Counted from the stretch's first letter, positions 18,079 through 28,971 are shown. The stretch: 57,084 bases of DNA from an uncultured Robiginitomaculum sp. (GCA_938010385.1 CALLVD010000008.1:1-57084); one strand, 5' to 3'. The notes: generated by a model from the sequence alone, not told the origin. Numbers and translations are program-made.

Positions 18079-21000
18079 TGACGACAGAGACCAAAACAAA
18101 AAAGTCATGGCCTCGCCGCGTTTTGTGGGCTTTGGCCGTTCTTGTAATTTTAAGTCTGCTCGCGATTGTTGCGCTGCGCATTTTTATCACAACCGGCAGC
18201 GGTGCGCGCTTTATAGAATCTCAGATAAACAAGCGCAGTTTCGGGCCTATCGAACGGGTTGAGATTTCCGGCCTGTCCGGCGACCCTTTGGACATCTTTT
18301 CTATAAAATCTGTTAAAGTGTATGACGTTGACGGCGTCTGGCTGACCGCAAATGATATCGACATTGATTGGAATCCTTGGGCCTTGCGCGGCAGAGTCTT
18401 GGACTTGGACTCCGTCATTGTTTCCAAATCAGAACTGGTACGCCGGCTTAAGCTCAACTCAACTCAGTCACCGTCACCGTCGACCGATAATCCCTATTCC
18501 GTGCAGCTTGAATCGGGGCGTGTTGGGGCGTTCACGCTCGATGGATCCTTTATAGGGCAGCAGGCCGTGCTCTCTGTGTCCGGCGGAGTTACAACACAAA
18601 AGAGCGGCGCGATTGACGCAAAGCTCAGCGCCGTGCGGATTGATGCGGCAGGCGACGCGCTGAGCCTTGATTTCATACGCAACCGCTCCGGTGAGATGGT
18701 CGGCGATTTTGACCTGAAAGGCGCGGACGGCGGGACATTTGCGACCTTACTTCGCGTACCGAAAGGCACGGCGCTGTCGGGGACAGGTCAAATCCGGGGT
18801 GACATTGAAACGGGGCAAGGTGATATAGTTATTGCCTTTAACGGCGCGCCTAAAATTACCGCCAAAGGGTATTGGTCAAAAGATCAAGGCGGGGTTCAGG
18901 GGAATTTAAATACCACAAATTGGCCACTCTTTGACCGTTCCCGGCGCGGACTTGGAGACGAAGTTGACATTACAGCCTTTCTAAGCCGTACGCGCTCGCC
19001 GGAGGACTTTGAAGTCGTTGTCAAATCTGACCGCTTGACCGCCACCGCGCGCGGCCAATTGAACCCTGAAGGCGGCCTTCATGACTCAGTGAAGGTGACA
19101 GCGCGCTCAAACAGCGTAGGAGCGATTTTACCCCTGCCCGACGGATACAAGCTCGGCGCAGGCGATGTAGACGGGACTGTCAATATAAATCCGGAATACG
19201 CGTTTGCAGGCACGGTTGGTCTTCGTGATATCACAACACCATATGCAAGAGCGGCCAGCCTAAAAGGCCCTGTAAGGCTTCGCCAAGGCGGCGACGCTGT
19301 CTATGATATAGAGGGCAACTTAACGCTCGACAATCTGACGACGACCGCAGAAATTCCAATTAAATTAAGCGCAAAAACGCAGCTCACCGCCAAGGCGCGG
19401 CTGAACAGTGAGACGACCGAGATTGCCGGTGTGACTTTTAGCGTCACCTCAGGGGAGACAACATTAAGAGCATCCGGCGATGCCAATTACACCGCTCCGA
19501 GCTTTAATATCTCGGGCGATGTGGCCGCGAACATCACAACCATGGGCGCTGTGCCGGCCGGAGCGCTGCAATCGGATTTCAGATTACAGAAAACCGCAAC
19601 CTCTTTACTCGCTTTTTCAGCTGACGGCGGCTTTAAACCGGCTGCCGCACTAGCGCCGCCCTTTGACAGTTTACTGGAAGGCGGGGTGAACTTTGATGTG
19701 GATATGTCACCTATTGAGGGCGGTCTGCAGATCGCGCAGGCAAAACTTGCCGGACAAAATATTCGCGCCGCATTATCCGGTCGCGTGACAGAAACGCTAA
19801 ATATTGAAGGGGAAGCGCTTTTATCGGCCCCGCTTACCTACCCACCCGTATCTCTGTCCGGCGAAACGTCCGCAAGCTTCACCGCCACGGGAGCGCGCAC
19901 GGATCCCAATCTTCGCCTTGATGCCCGTGCCGGCAAAACAGAAGTCAGCGGTTACGTTTTGCAAGATGCAAGACTGCGCACAGAAATAAAGGATATTATG
20001 AATGCGCCAAAAGGCCCGCTGCGCCTTACAGCCAATACAGAGCAAGGTAAGTTGGATATCTCTGCTGACTTTGCCTCTCGCGAACAGGTTTACATCGCAA
20101 ATGATATAGTCTTGACTTGGGGTAGACTGACGGCGACGGGGGACATCACAAAACCGGTCAACGCACCGGCTGCAGGAAAAATCAGTCTTAATCTGCCGGA
20201 AAAAGGTGATCAATTTGCGCGGGCTGATTTGACCCTGTTTGCGCAAGGGCAAAACCAGGGAATTTCGCTCAATGCCGATGGCAAAAATATCGCTTACAAA
20301 GATTTTGCTTTCGACAAGCTGTCCGCTCGCGCCGAAGGGACTCTGTCATCACTTGAGGGACAAATTCAGGCTGAGGGTCAACGTAAGTTGAATGTCTTGG
20401 AGCGACAATTCAGCCTTAATACTCCATTTTCTTTATCGCGTGCAGACGACGGCGCTTACCGGGGCACGCTCAATCCCGACGCAAAATACGGCAATGTAGT
20501 TTTGGACGCCGGGCCACCTATACAAGCCGAATATAACGCCGGTGACATCACGCTCATCGCCCCCCTTTCGATTTCAGGGTCAAACCTTGATATCCGTTAC
20601 TCCAAGCTTTCGGGTCAAGAAAAATTCGTTTTAAAAACGTCCGAACTTCCGATTTCGCTCATCCCTATGCCGGGGAGTTTGGCAGATACGCGCGGCCGTA
20701 TCGGAGCAGATATTCAACTGGCGACTGCACCGGACGGAACAGGCGCGGCGGGCGGCGGGCGTGTTACCCTTACGGATTGGCGCGGCTTTGATATTGACCG
20801 CGAAACGGGGTTGTCGGGCGACATGAGTTTTACCTTTTCAGGCGACCGGATTAACTGGAAACTTGACGCATCGTCTTCGAAGGGCTTTACAGCGTCCGGC
20901 GAAGGCAATTTGCCGATTTCAAATGCGCCCTCCTTGGCAGCCATTCGGCCGCGTATGAATGCACCTGTCTCAGGGAAGTTTGATGCTTCAGGCGAAGCGG

Positions 21001-22295
21001 CCGCTATATTGGGGCTGGTCACACCGAGCGATGCTAATCCAAGCGGACAGCTTAAGGCGAACCTGAGCCTTTCGGGGACGGCTGCTGATCCTTTGGTGGA
21101 GGGTCAAGCTTCCGGCAGTGAATTAAGTTTAGAGGCGCCACAGCTGGGGACGAGGCTGAGAAAGGGACGTTTTACCGCCAACTTCAAAAACGATACCTTG
21201 GAAATAAAAGACGTCTTCGTCGCTGACAACAGTAAAGGAACGATTACAGGACAAGGCCTATTTAAACTTGGTGAATTTGGACGACCTGTCGGAGAGCTTA
21301 ATATGAAGGCCGCGAAATTTCGGGCGCTCGACCGTAGAGACTTCGAGGGCACTGTGACAGGTAATTTAGGATTTACAGCCACGCAGGAAACAGGGACGCT
21401 GACAGGAGATATCACGCTTAATCAGGCTGAGGTCAAACAATTCGTGACAGGGGGAGCCACTGTTGTGGAAATTCCCGTGGAAGAAATCAATAAATCGGAT
21501 CGGCTTAAACCGATTGAGATTAAAGCGCCTGTTACGCCCATCAGTCTTGACATAAATTTGCGCGCGCCACGCCGGATTTTTGTTCGCAGCCGTGGTCTCG
21601 ATGTCGAGCTATCCGTAGATGCAAGCGTTAAAGGTACGCTTACCGCTCCTGAAGTTTATGGTGAGGCCAATATCCTTCGCGGCGGCTATAAAATTGCCGG
21701 AAAAGAACTCGCCTTTGAAACCGGCGGCATTAAATTTGACGGAGAACTCAGCAAGGCTCGGGTTAACCTTGTCGCCAATACGAACACGCAAAACCTGTCC
21801 GCAACGATTGAGATTAAGGGCACGGTTGCTGAACCTGAAATTGAGCTGTCCAGCTCCCCTGACCGCCCCCAAGACGAAATCCTCTCTGCGCTCTTATTTG
21901 GACGATCCGCAACAGAGCTCTCTACAATCGAAGCCGCTCAGCTTGCGGGAGCTTTGGCACAGTTTTCGGGAGCGGGCGGCGGCTTTGACCTTATGGGCGG
22001 CCTGCGAGACGCGTTGGGTGTTGGTCAGCTAAGCATCGGTCTGGGTGAGGACGGAGGAGCTCAGATTACGGGCGGGCGCTATCTGGCAAAGAATGTATAT
22101 TTGCAGGTCTTCTCCGGCGGCGGCACCGGTCAAACAGGCGCCGTCATAGATTGGGAAGTGCGCAAAAACATTTCTCTGCGCTCAAAAATCCAAGCTGATA
22201 ATGACCAAAGCTTCACGTTAAAATGGAAACGGGATTTTTATAGCAGGCCCGTCTTGATGTTGCGGACAATCAATGGCGATTGCGGCGCAAAATAA
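18078..22295 (+). CDS. tamB: TamB-like translocation and assembly module protein
   Basis: 1405 aa, N-terminal TM, C-terminal DUF490/TamB region (GEANILRGGYKIAGKELAFETGGIKFDG, QDEILSALLFGRSATELSTIEAAQLAGAL). Confidence 0.92.
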   Translation: MTTETKTKKSWPRRVLWALAVLVILSLLAIVALRIFITTGSGARFIESQINKRSFGPIERVEISGLSGDPLDIFSIKSVKVYDVDGVWLTANDIDIDWNPWALRGRVLDLDSVIVSKSELVRRLKLNSTQSPSPSTDNPYSVQLESGRVGAFTLDGSFIGQQAVLSVSGGVTTQKSGAIDAKLSAVRIDAAGDALSLDFIRNRSGEMVGDFDLKGADGGTFATLLRVPKGTALSGTGQIRGDIETGQGDIVIAFNGAPKITAKGYWSKDQGGVQGNLNTTNWPLFDRSRRGLGDEVDITAFLSRTRSPEDFEVVVKSDRLTATARGQLNPEGGLHDSVKVTARSNSVGAILPLPDGYKLGAGDVDGTVNINPEYAFAGTVGLRDITTPYARAASLKGPVRLRQGGDAVYDIEGNLTLDNLTTTAEIPIKLSAKTQLTAKARLNSETTEIAGVTFSVTSGETTLRASGDANYTAPSFNISGDVAANITTMGAVPAGALQSDFRLQKTATSLLAFSADGGFKPAAALAPPFDSLLEGGVNFDVDMSPIEGGLQIAQAKLAGQNIRAALSGRVTETLNIEGEALLSAPLTYPPVSLSGETSASFTATGARTDPNLRLDARAGKTEVSGYVLQDARLRTEIKDIMNAPKGPLRLTANTEQGKLDISADFASREQVYIANDIVLTWGRLTATGDITKPVNAPAAGKISLNLPEKGDQFARADLTLFAQGQNQGISLNADGKNIAYKDFAFDKLSARAEGTLSSLEGQIQAEGQRKLNVLERQFSLNTPFSLSRADDGAYRGTLNPDAKYGNVVLDAGPPIQAEYNAGDITLIAPLSISGSNLDIRYSKLSGQEKFVLKTSELPISLIPMPGSLADTRGRIGADIQLATAPDGTGAAGGGRVTLTDWRGFDIDRETGLSGDMSFTFSGDRINWKLDASSSKGFTASGEGNLPISNAPSLAAIRPRMNAPVSGKFDASGEAAAILGLVTPSDANPSGQLKANLSLSGTAADPLVEGQASGSELSLEAPQLGTRLRKGRFTANFKNDTLEIKDVFVADNSKGTITGQGLFKLGEFGRPVGELNMKAAKFRALDRRDFEGTVTGNLGFTATQETGTLTGDITLNQAEVKQFVTGGATVVEIPVEEINKSDRLKPIEIKAPVTPISLDINLRAPRRIFVRSRGLDVELSVDASVKGTLTAPEVYGEANILRGGYKIAGKELAFETGGIKFDGELSKARVNLVANTNTQNLSATIEIKGTVAEPEIELSSSPDRPQDEILSALLFGRSATELSTIEAAQLAGALAQFSGAGGGFDLMGGLRDALGVGQLSIGLGEDGGAQITGGRYLAKNVYLQVFSGGGTGQTGAVIDWEVRKNISLRSKIQADNDQSFTLKWKRDFYSRPVLMLRTINGDCGAK

Positions 22296-22544
22296 ATTAT
22301 TCGGGAGACGTTCCAGCTCTTCGCGAATTCACTGTCAGTGCCGGCGCAATATATCAGGAATTACCGGAGTCAGGATTGATAATATCAAGCGGTAAGGCCT
22401 ACCCCGCCCTGCTCAACGGTCATCAAAGGCGACTTATCCCGAACATGCAGCACGCGTTTAAATTGCACAATATGTGCAATATGTTCATTACGCGATATCG
22501 CAGATTTTCAGGTTCTAAAACGAGCCCGCTTCAAAAGCAGAGCT

Positions 22545-25127
22545 TCAACCGTCTTTGGCATTAAGGCTTTTGATTGCATTTTGAACAGACGACTTATCAT
22601 AAGGTTTTTGCACAACGGGGGCTTGGGGATATCGTCGGGTAATTTCCGTCGCGTCACCATAGCCGGTTGCAAAGGCAAACGGGACGTTTTGCTTCGTCAG
22701 TTCCGACGCTATCGCCTCACTCGTTTCGGTCCCAAGATTCACATCAAGCAAGGCAAAGCTGATTTCTGCGCCTGCAACGGCGTCCAGCCCTTCTCTGACA
22801 TTCGGCGCAATAGTGACCGTCTGCGCGCCGATTTCGCCCAATATATCTTCCGCGTCCATTGCAATGATAATGTTATCTTCCACAACCAAAACGTGGCCGG
22901 AAATTTTTGCGCCGGACGAAGACTGCGCTTCAGTCTCTTTTGCCGGCTTGGCATTTAACGCATTCCGATATTCAGACACAAAATTAGGCGGGATCATAAA
23001 TGATGCCTCAAGCCCGGAAGTTTTATAACTCAGTTGCGCATCGCCATTGAGTTCAAAAGGGACAGAGCGCTCAATAATCGTTGTTCCGAACCCTTTGCGA
23101 ACGGGCGGAGCCTGAATAGGCGGCCCGCCGATCTCAACCCATTTTATGTCTAATGCATCGTCAATTTGCCGCGATAGAGACACCTCAACGCGCCCGGCAA
23201 CCTCGCTTAAGGCGCCGTATTTAATAGAGTTTGTCATCAGTTCATGAATGACGAGCGCCAATGTCGTATAGGCCGGCGGCGTAATAAGCGGGTCCGGCCC
23301 GGTAACGGAAACGCGCGGATTTTTCTCATCCAGATACGCTTTTGCCTCTGTAAAAATCAAATCCTGCGCGGACGCCGGCCCCCAATTTTCATTGGTGATT
23401 TGGTCATGCGCCTGCGCGAGTGCATGCACGCGGCCACCGACAATTTCGGTAAACTCGGAAATAGATTTGGCGTCGTCTTTACTCTGATTAATCAAGCCTT
23501 TGATCAAGTTAAGAATATTGCGCACGCGGTGGTTAAGCTCAGCAATCAGGATTTCCTGACTTTCCTGCGCTTTTGCCCGCTCTTTTAAGGAGGTATCAGA
23601 CATACGCAGAACGACTTCGAGCAGCGTCACTCTGAGCGCTTCCGCCGCCCGGCGCTCTCCGGCTGTCCACGGGCTGCACGTGTTGCGTACAACCTGCTGC
23701 CAAGCCTCGAAACTTTTACGCGGAGAAAGACGGCTTCCGTATTTACCGACTGTCACGGGTTTTTGGGGATTACCGGCCCAATTGACCATGCTCGCAATTT
23801 CCCGGCGGCACAAGACGATAAAATCCCGCGGCGTTCTGGACACCGGCAAAACCATAATGCCGGCTGTTCGGTCCGCGAAATCTGCGGCATTCGGATATGA
23901 CGAAATCAGGTTTTTATTGTCGTAAACGCGGCCCGTCGCTGTTGTATTAAGAAACGGAACCATGCCCGCAAACTCCTCGCGCGTCGGCGTTTGCCCGACG
24001 GCGGTAAAATTGCCGTCAATCCAGCCGATTGCCCCGTCATAGGGTATAACCTCATTCATACCTGCCAGAACTTGGTCTAAGCTTTCAGCAATCGTTTCCC
24101 CCTCGGCCAGTTGTGACATCAGGCGGTCATGCAGTCTTTGCGCGCGAAGCTGATCTCTTTTTTCTTCATCAGTTTCGTGTTGATCCAAAATGAAAGCAAA
24201 AAGCTGACCAAACAGCTCAGCCGCAGATCGGATATTAAACGGCAGGGTTTTCGGCGTCTCATTATGACAGGCAAACAGCCCCCAAAGCTTTCCGCGTTTT
24301 AAAATAGAGATCGACATAGAAGCCGCCACGCCCATATTACGCAGATATTCCAGATGTATCGGCGATACGGCGCGCGTCGTGCTCATAGTGAGATCAAGTG
24401 GCCGTCCTTCGGGATTTGTGGCGGGAATAATGTCAACGCCTTCATCAGACGCATCGGCAATAATCCGAAGCAGGCTGCGCTTATATAAAGCCCGCGCCTG
24501 TTTGGGTATATCAGAGGCCGGATAATGCAGGCCTTTAAAGCTCTCTTGATTAGCTTTAAGCGATTCCGCGACAACCGTTCCTGCGCCTGTCTCAGCAAAT
24601 TTATAGACAAGAACCCGGTCAAAGCCGGTCAGCGCCCGTAACTGGCGCGCCGCTACGTCACATAATTCCTCAGAGGACGCAGCTTTGTTAATGCGTTCCA
24701 TCATAGGGCGAACATAGGAGGTATGGTCCGCGCGGCTGACCTCTTCATATCGCTCAATTTCGATAATAATAAACCGGCCTGACATATGAAGACCGACATT
24801 ATACAAAGTTTCAGAATCCGTCAGGCGCAATCCGAACATACGCTCCATGGAATCGGGGCTGCCGAGAAGCTGCAGACGGGTTCGCATTTCATGCACAGCG
24901 TCAGCCGATAGAATATTGCGGATAGGCATGCCTATGGCATCACTTGCCTCAATCCCGATGAATTTGTGCAGGTTCAAAGAGGCATGATTGACAATCCAAT
25001 CCGTAGACACAGCCAATAACGCACCATATCTTTGGACGCGGCCCAATATATGGATAGGCTCGCGATCACAATTTGTCAGATCAATCGGTTCGTCCGGTTG
25101 CAGCGCTTCTTGCGAATTATCAGACAT
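22545..25127 (-). CDS. bphP: Bacteriophytochrome hybrid kinase (PAS-GAF-PHY, HWE-type kinase, receiver)
   Basis: Cys in NCDREPIHILGRVQRYG; PASDIPKQARALY; PHY PRKSF motif; kinase LNHRVRNILNLIKGLI; C-terminal REC with FAFATGYG. Confidence 0.93.
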   Translation of the reverse strand: MSDNSQEALQPDEPIDLTNCDREPIHILGRVQRYGALLAVSTDWIVNHASLNLHKFIGIEASDAIGMPIRNILSADAVHEMRTRLQLLGSPDSMERMFGLRLTDSETLYNVGLHMSGRFIIIEIERYEEVSRADHTSYVRPMMERINKAASSEELCDVAARQLRALTGFDRVLVYKFAETGAGTVVAESLKANQESFKGLHYPASDIPKQARALYKRSLLRIIADASDEGVDIIPATNPEGRPLDLTMSTTRAVSPIHLEYLRNMGVAASMSISILKRGKLWGLFACHNETPKTLPFNIRSAAELFGQLFAFILDQHETDEEKRDQLRAQRLHDRLMSQLAEGETIAESLDQVLAGMNEVIPYDGAIGWIDGNFTAVGQTPTREEFAGMVPFLNTTATGRVYDNKNLISSYPNAADFADRTAGIMVLPVSRTPRDFIVLCRREIASMVNWAGNPQKPVTVGKYGSRLSPRKSFEAWQQVVRNTCSPWTAGERRAAEALRVTLLEVVLRMSDTSLKERAKAQESQEILIAELNHRVRNILNLIKGLINQSKDDAKSISEFTEIVGGRVHALAQAHDQITNENWGPASAQDLIFTEAKAYLDEKNPRVSVTGPDPLITPPAYTTLALVIHELMTNSIKYGALSEVAGRVEVSLSRQIDDALDIKWVEIGGPPIQAPPVRKGFGTTIIERSVPFELNGDAQLSYKTSGLEASFMIPPNFVSEYRNALNAKPAKETEAQSSSGAKISGHVLVVEDNIIIAMDAEDILGEIGAQTVTIAPNVREGLDAVAGAEISFALLDVNLGTETSEAIASELTKQNVPFAFATGYGDATEITRRYPQAPVVQKPYDKSSVQNAIKSLNAKDG

Positions 25128-25668
25128 AAATTCTTTCTTTTATTTCGTTGTTCGCGGCTTCAAATATCTCAAAGCCATGATTGGCAGACTCAACAATCTG
25201 TGCAATCTCCTGATGTGAAAAACTTTGCGCCCCCAGATGGGCCAAAAACTTTGTCCAGACTGCGCTGTCTTTTGACCGGGTGACAAACCGATTGGCATTT
25301 TTAACAACAGGATCACGCGAACAATCCCACTCTTTAAACAAGACCTTACCGCCCAAGGAACTTCCCGCCATAACATAAATCAATCCGAGCGCATGCATAT
25401 TTGCCCGCTTCGGCCGCGATGCCCAGACAGGCAGAGCGGCGCCCAGTTCTGAAATATCGGCCTGCAAGTCGTCGAGCCGTTCTGACTCATCCCTCAAATC
25501 ATCATAACCGAAGAGAATATCACTCAGATGCAGGCGCGCGAGATAGTGAACGCTCAGGTAACTGTGCAGTCCGCCGGCCGAAGTCAGATCATACTTAATC
25601 AATGCCGCATCTAACCGGCTGTGCGCTGCCTTTGTATCGTCTCTGAGCATAAACCTTAACGCATTCAT
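25120..25668 (-). CDS. bphO: Biliverdin-forming heme oxygenase
   Basis: LRDDTKAAHSRLDAAL (proximal His region), YVMAGSSLGGKVL; overlaps the bphP start by 8 bp. Confidence 0.87.
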   Translation of the reverse strand: MNALRFMLRDDTKAAHSRLDAALIKYDLTSAGGLHSYLSVHYLARLHLSDILFGYDDLRDESERLDDLQADISELGAALPVWASRPKRANMHALGLIYVMAGSSLGGKVLFKEWDCSRDPVVKNANRFVTRSKDSAVWTKFLAHLGAQSFSHQEIAQIVESANHGFEIFEAANNEIKERIYV

Positions 25669-25727
25669 TTCAGTAGCTTAGCGCATAAAAATACTGATGC
25701 AAGCGGGCTTGAACAGTGCTCTGAAAA

Positions 25728-26417
25728 TTATCGGGCTTTGATTTGAAATATTCGATGTTTATAGGCCACAACGACGGATTGTATATTCGGCATAGCATCC
25801 GTGAAAGCCGGATCTGACACATAAAGACCGCCCGTAAATGTCCCGAACGACGGCAGGATAATACCCGCTTCACTGACCGCGAAACATGGCGCAGACACAG
25901 AGCCCAGCCGCGAAGAAATCTTAGCCTTGGGATGATAGTGTCCGCAAATATTGACGCCGTCAGGACATTCATATGGGTGGTGGGTAAGAAGGAAACCGCC
26001 CGCCTGCACGTGATCTTCGCGCCCGCCGGTGACGGCGCTTGGGATATCGGGGTCATGATTGCCGAGCACCCATATAAACTCGCAAGCGTCACCGGACAGC
26101 GCGTTTAGTTGCGCAGCCGCTTGGGGTGACAGCCGCTCATCTGCGCGCATGTCATGGAAGCTGTCCCCCAGAGCGATAATGCGTTTCGGGCGGTAGTCAT
26201 CCGCAATGACGCGCAGCCGCTCTATAGTATCTTGGGTATCAAAGGCCGGCAGGACCGAGCGGCCAAACTCTCGCAAATAGCTGCCCTTTTCAAAATGCAT
26301 ATCAGCAACAAGCAAGGTCTGACATTCCGGCAGAAAAGCCACCTTACGAGAGTCGAGAATGATTTCACCGGCGCGAGTCTTTAAGGCGAGTTTTTCAGCC
26401 TTTGGTGGCGTTCTCAT
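25728..26417 (-). CDS. pdeM: Ligase-associated DNA damage response endonuclease PdeM
   Basis: LLVADMHFEKG, ALGDSFHD, WVLGNHDP metallophosphoesterase motifs; start set at MRTPPKAEKLALKTRAGE rather than the longer ORF start at 26507. Confidence 0.88.
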   Translation of the reverse strand: MRTPPKAEKLALKTRAGEIILDSRKVAFLPECQTLLVADMHFEKGSYLREFGRSVLPAFDTQDTIERLRVIADDYRPKRIIALGDSFHDMRADERLSPQAAAQLNALSGDACEFIWVLGNHDPDIPSAVTGGREDHVQAGGFLLTHHPYECPDGVNICGHYHPKAKISSRLGSVSAPCFAVSEAGIILPSFGTFTGGLYVSDPAFTDAMPNIQSVVVAYKHRIFQIKAR

Positions 26418-28899
26418 TGACAAAATCTCTGACGGTTTCCAGGCGCATATCGGCCATATCTTCATGGGCAGCGCCTTCCAATATGGCCATCTTTGCCTCG
26501 CCGACAAGGGTCTCCTTGCCCAATTGCATCATGGACGGAATGGAGAGCGGTGAAGCGTGGGGAAGAATTTTATAGGTGATTTCTCCCTGAACGTCCGACA
26601 GCCAGCGGCGCAGACGCGGAATATCTAAAAGGTCGCGCTCCGCCTCCTCGCGGGCAATGCGCAGCAATATATGGTCAGGGTCATATTTCAGCAGCACATC
26701 GTAAATGAGGTCCGTACTGAATGTGACCTGCTTCATCGTGCGCTTGGCTCCCGGCAAGCGCTGCTCTGTCAGGCCGGCAATGGTCGCGATTTTACGAAAG
26801 CTGCGCTTGACCATCGGGGCTTCCGAGACCCAGCGCTCATATTCATCAGAGAGGATATCTTCGGACATCAAATCCGCGACCTGATTAACCGGCTCGATAG
26901 ACGTGATGGTCAGGGCGTAATCGGTGATGGAATAGGTCAGCGGTTTAAGCCCGCGCATTTCCATGCGCCTCGTCATCAGAAGGCCGAGCGCCATATTAAC
27001 TTTACGCCCTTCAAAGCTGTGAATAACGATGACGTGGACGCCGCGGTCAAAGAAACCCTCTGCCAAGACGCCTTCGCTTTTCGGCAGTTGCGAGAACTGC
27101 GCTTGCAAAGCCAGCCAGTCCTGTATTTGCGCAGGGAGTCGGCTCCAACCGGCCGGCTGAGAAATCAAACGCCTTACGCCGCCGGCCAAAAATGTCGAGA
27201 GCGGCATCACCCCGCCGGCAAAGGCCGGCACTTTGGGCGGGGTCTTTTTCGGCATTGGACTGGCTTCCAACGCCATGTCGCGAATGCCGTGATAGCGCAG
27301 GACTTCGCCGCCAAAGACAAAACTGTCACCGGGCGCAATGCCCATGACAAACCGCTCTTCAATCTCGCCGATATTGCGAAAGCGCTTGGATTTCATATTC
27401 GGAAAGCGCCGCACGCGCAGTTTGGCATATTCAACGATTGTGCCGATATTCATGCGGTGCCGACGCGCCTGTTGCGGCGAGGAAATTTCATAGCCGCGTG
27501 ATGTCGATTTCAATCTGGAAAACCGGTCATAAGCTTTCAGCGCATAGCCGCCGTCTTGCGCAAACCCGACCAGCAAATCAAAGTCAGACTTTGACAGATT
27601 TCGGTAAGGCCAAGCGCTGCGGATTTCGCTGAGCGTTTCGCGCTTTTTAAATTTGCCCGCGCAGGCCCGGTTGACGATGTACTGCACGGCGACATCCATA
27701 GCCCCTTCCGTATAGTCCTCTCCGTCACGCTGCCCGGCGTCAATGGCATCCATCGCCACGGCGCATTCAACCGCTTCGAGCGGATTGCAGGGGACCAGAA
27801 CAGCTTCGGACGGTTCATCCATGCGGTGATTGGACCGGCCGATACGCTGCAAAAGCCGGCTGACGCCTTTGGGCGCGCCGACTTGCAGGATGAAGTCAAC
27901 ATCGCCCCAATCAATACCCATTTCAAGAGCAGACGTCGAGACAACCGCCCGCAGCTTACCTTGCGCAATTAAGCTTTCCGTTTTCTGCCGCCGCTCACGC
28001 GAGAGCGAGCCGTGATACAGGCCAATCGATAAATTGTCGTCATTGATCTGCCAAAGCTGCTGAAAGAGCAGCTCTGTTTGCGCGCGCGTATTGACGAAAA
28101 CGATAGAGCTTTTGGCCTTTTTTATAGCCGCGTAAATATCTTTGACCGCAAAGCGCGGATTGTGACCGCCCAGCGGGTAGCGCGCCTCGGTCTGCATAAT
28201 TGACAGCTTTGGTGAGGCGTCGCCGCGCACTTCGATAATTTTAGCCGGCGCGTCTGTGGGCCCGAGCCATTTCGCCGCCGCCTGGGCATCCGCGATAGTC
28301 GCAGACAGGCCAAACCGGATATGCCCGGGCGCCAAAGTCTTGAGCCGCGCCAAAGCCAGTGACGTGAAATCCCCGCGCTTATTTGTGGCAAAGCTGTGCA
28401 GCTCATCGACAATGACGGTTTGCAAGTCGGCGAAATAGTCGGCAGCATCCGGATAAGACAGCAAGAGCATCAGACTCTCGGGCGTGGTCAGCAGGATATT
28501 CGGCGGCGTCTTACGCTGCTTTGTTCGCTGATAAGATTTTGTATCACCGGTGCGCACGCCTATGGTGATGGGCAGTCCCATTTCCGCAACAGGGCGATTT
28601 AGGTTGCGCTCAATATCATTAGTCAGCGCCCGAAGCGGGGAGATATACAGCGTGTGTAGCTTCGCCCCTGCGCCGGTTTGCTTTTGCGATAAATCAATCA
28701 GGCTTGGCAAAAAGCCCGCGAGGGTTTTGCCGCCGCCGGTCGGGGCGATTAACAGCGTGTCTTCGCGCCGTGCAAACGCGCCAACCATTTGCCGTTGATA
28801 GTCGCGGATGGCCCAGCCCTGGCGCTCGAACCAGCGCTCAAATTCGCCCGGAACCTTACCCGCACTCAACCGCTTCGTCTGTGTCACCGTATCAAGCAT
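26395..28899 (-). CDS. Ligase-associated DEXH box helicase (Lhr-like)
   Basis: LLIAPTGGGKTLAGFLP, VDELHSF, GLSATIAD, RIGRSNHR motifs; next to nuclease and ligase. Confidence 0.93.
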   Translation of the reverse strand: MLDTVTQTKRLSAGKVPGEFERWFERQGWAIRDYQRQMVGAFARREDTLLIAPTGGGKTLAGFLPSLIDLSQKQTGAGAKLHTLYISPLRALTNDIERNLNRPVAEMGLPITIGVRTGDTKSYQRTKQRKTPPNILLTTPESLMLLLSYPDAADYFADLQTVIVDELHSFATNKRGDFTSLALARLKTLAPGHIRFGLSATIADAQAAAKWLGPTDAPAKIIEVRGDASPKLSIMQTEARYPLGGHNPRFAVKDIYAAIKKAKSSIVFVNTRAQTELLFQQLWQINDDNLSIGLYHGSLSRERRQKTESLIAQGKLRAVVSTSALEMGIDWGDVDFILQVGAPKGVSRLLQRIGRSNHRMDEPSEAVLVPCNPLEAVECAVAMDAIDAGQRDGEDYTEGAMDVAVQYIVNRACAGKFKKRETLSEIRSAWPYRNLSKSDFDLLVGFAQDGGYALKAYDRFSRLKSTSRGYEISSPQQARRHRMNIGTIVEYAKLRVRRFPNMKSKRFRNIGEIEERFVMGIAPGDSFVFGGEVLRYHGIRDMALEASPMPKKTPPKVPAFAGGVMPLSTFLAGGVRRLISQPAGWSRLPAQIQDWLALQAQFSQLPKSEGVLAEGFFDRGVHVIVIHSFEGRKVNMALGLLMTRRMEMRGLKPLTYSITDYALTITSIEPVNQVADLMSEDILSDEYERWVSEAPMVKRSFRKIATIAGLTEQRLPGAKRTMKQVTFSTDLIYDVLLKYDPDHILLRIAREEAERDLLDIPRLRRWLSDVQGEITYKILPHASPLSIPSMMQLGKETLVGEAKMAILEGAAHEDMADMRLETVRDFVNENATKG

Positions 28900-28906
28900 A
28901 TTGTAA

Positions 28907-28927
28907 TTACGGGGTCCTTACGGGGTC
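28907..28927. repeat. Tandem direct repeat TTACGGGGTC (11-bp period) in a divergent promoter region
   Basis: TTACGGGGTC at 28907 and 28918, between helicase (-) and exonuclease (+). Confidence 0.55.
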
Positions 28928-28971
28928 AGACTTAGGAGACTTATATTTCAAACGCTTCAGCAGAAGATTGG

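Noticed and set aside
26671-27501. 276-aa plus-strand ORF
   Set aside because: Antisense shadow of the DEXH helicase.
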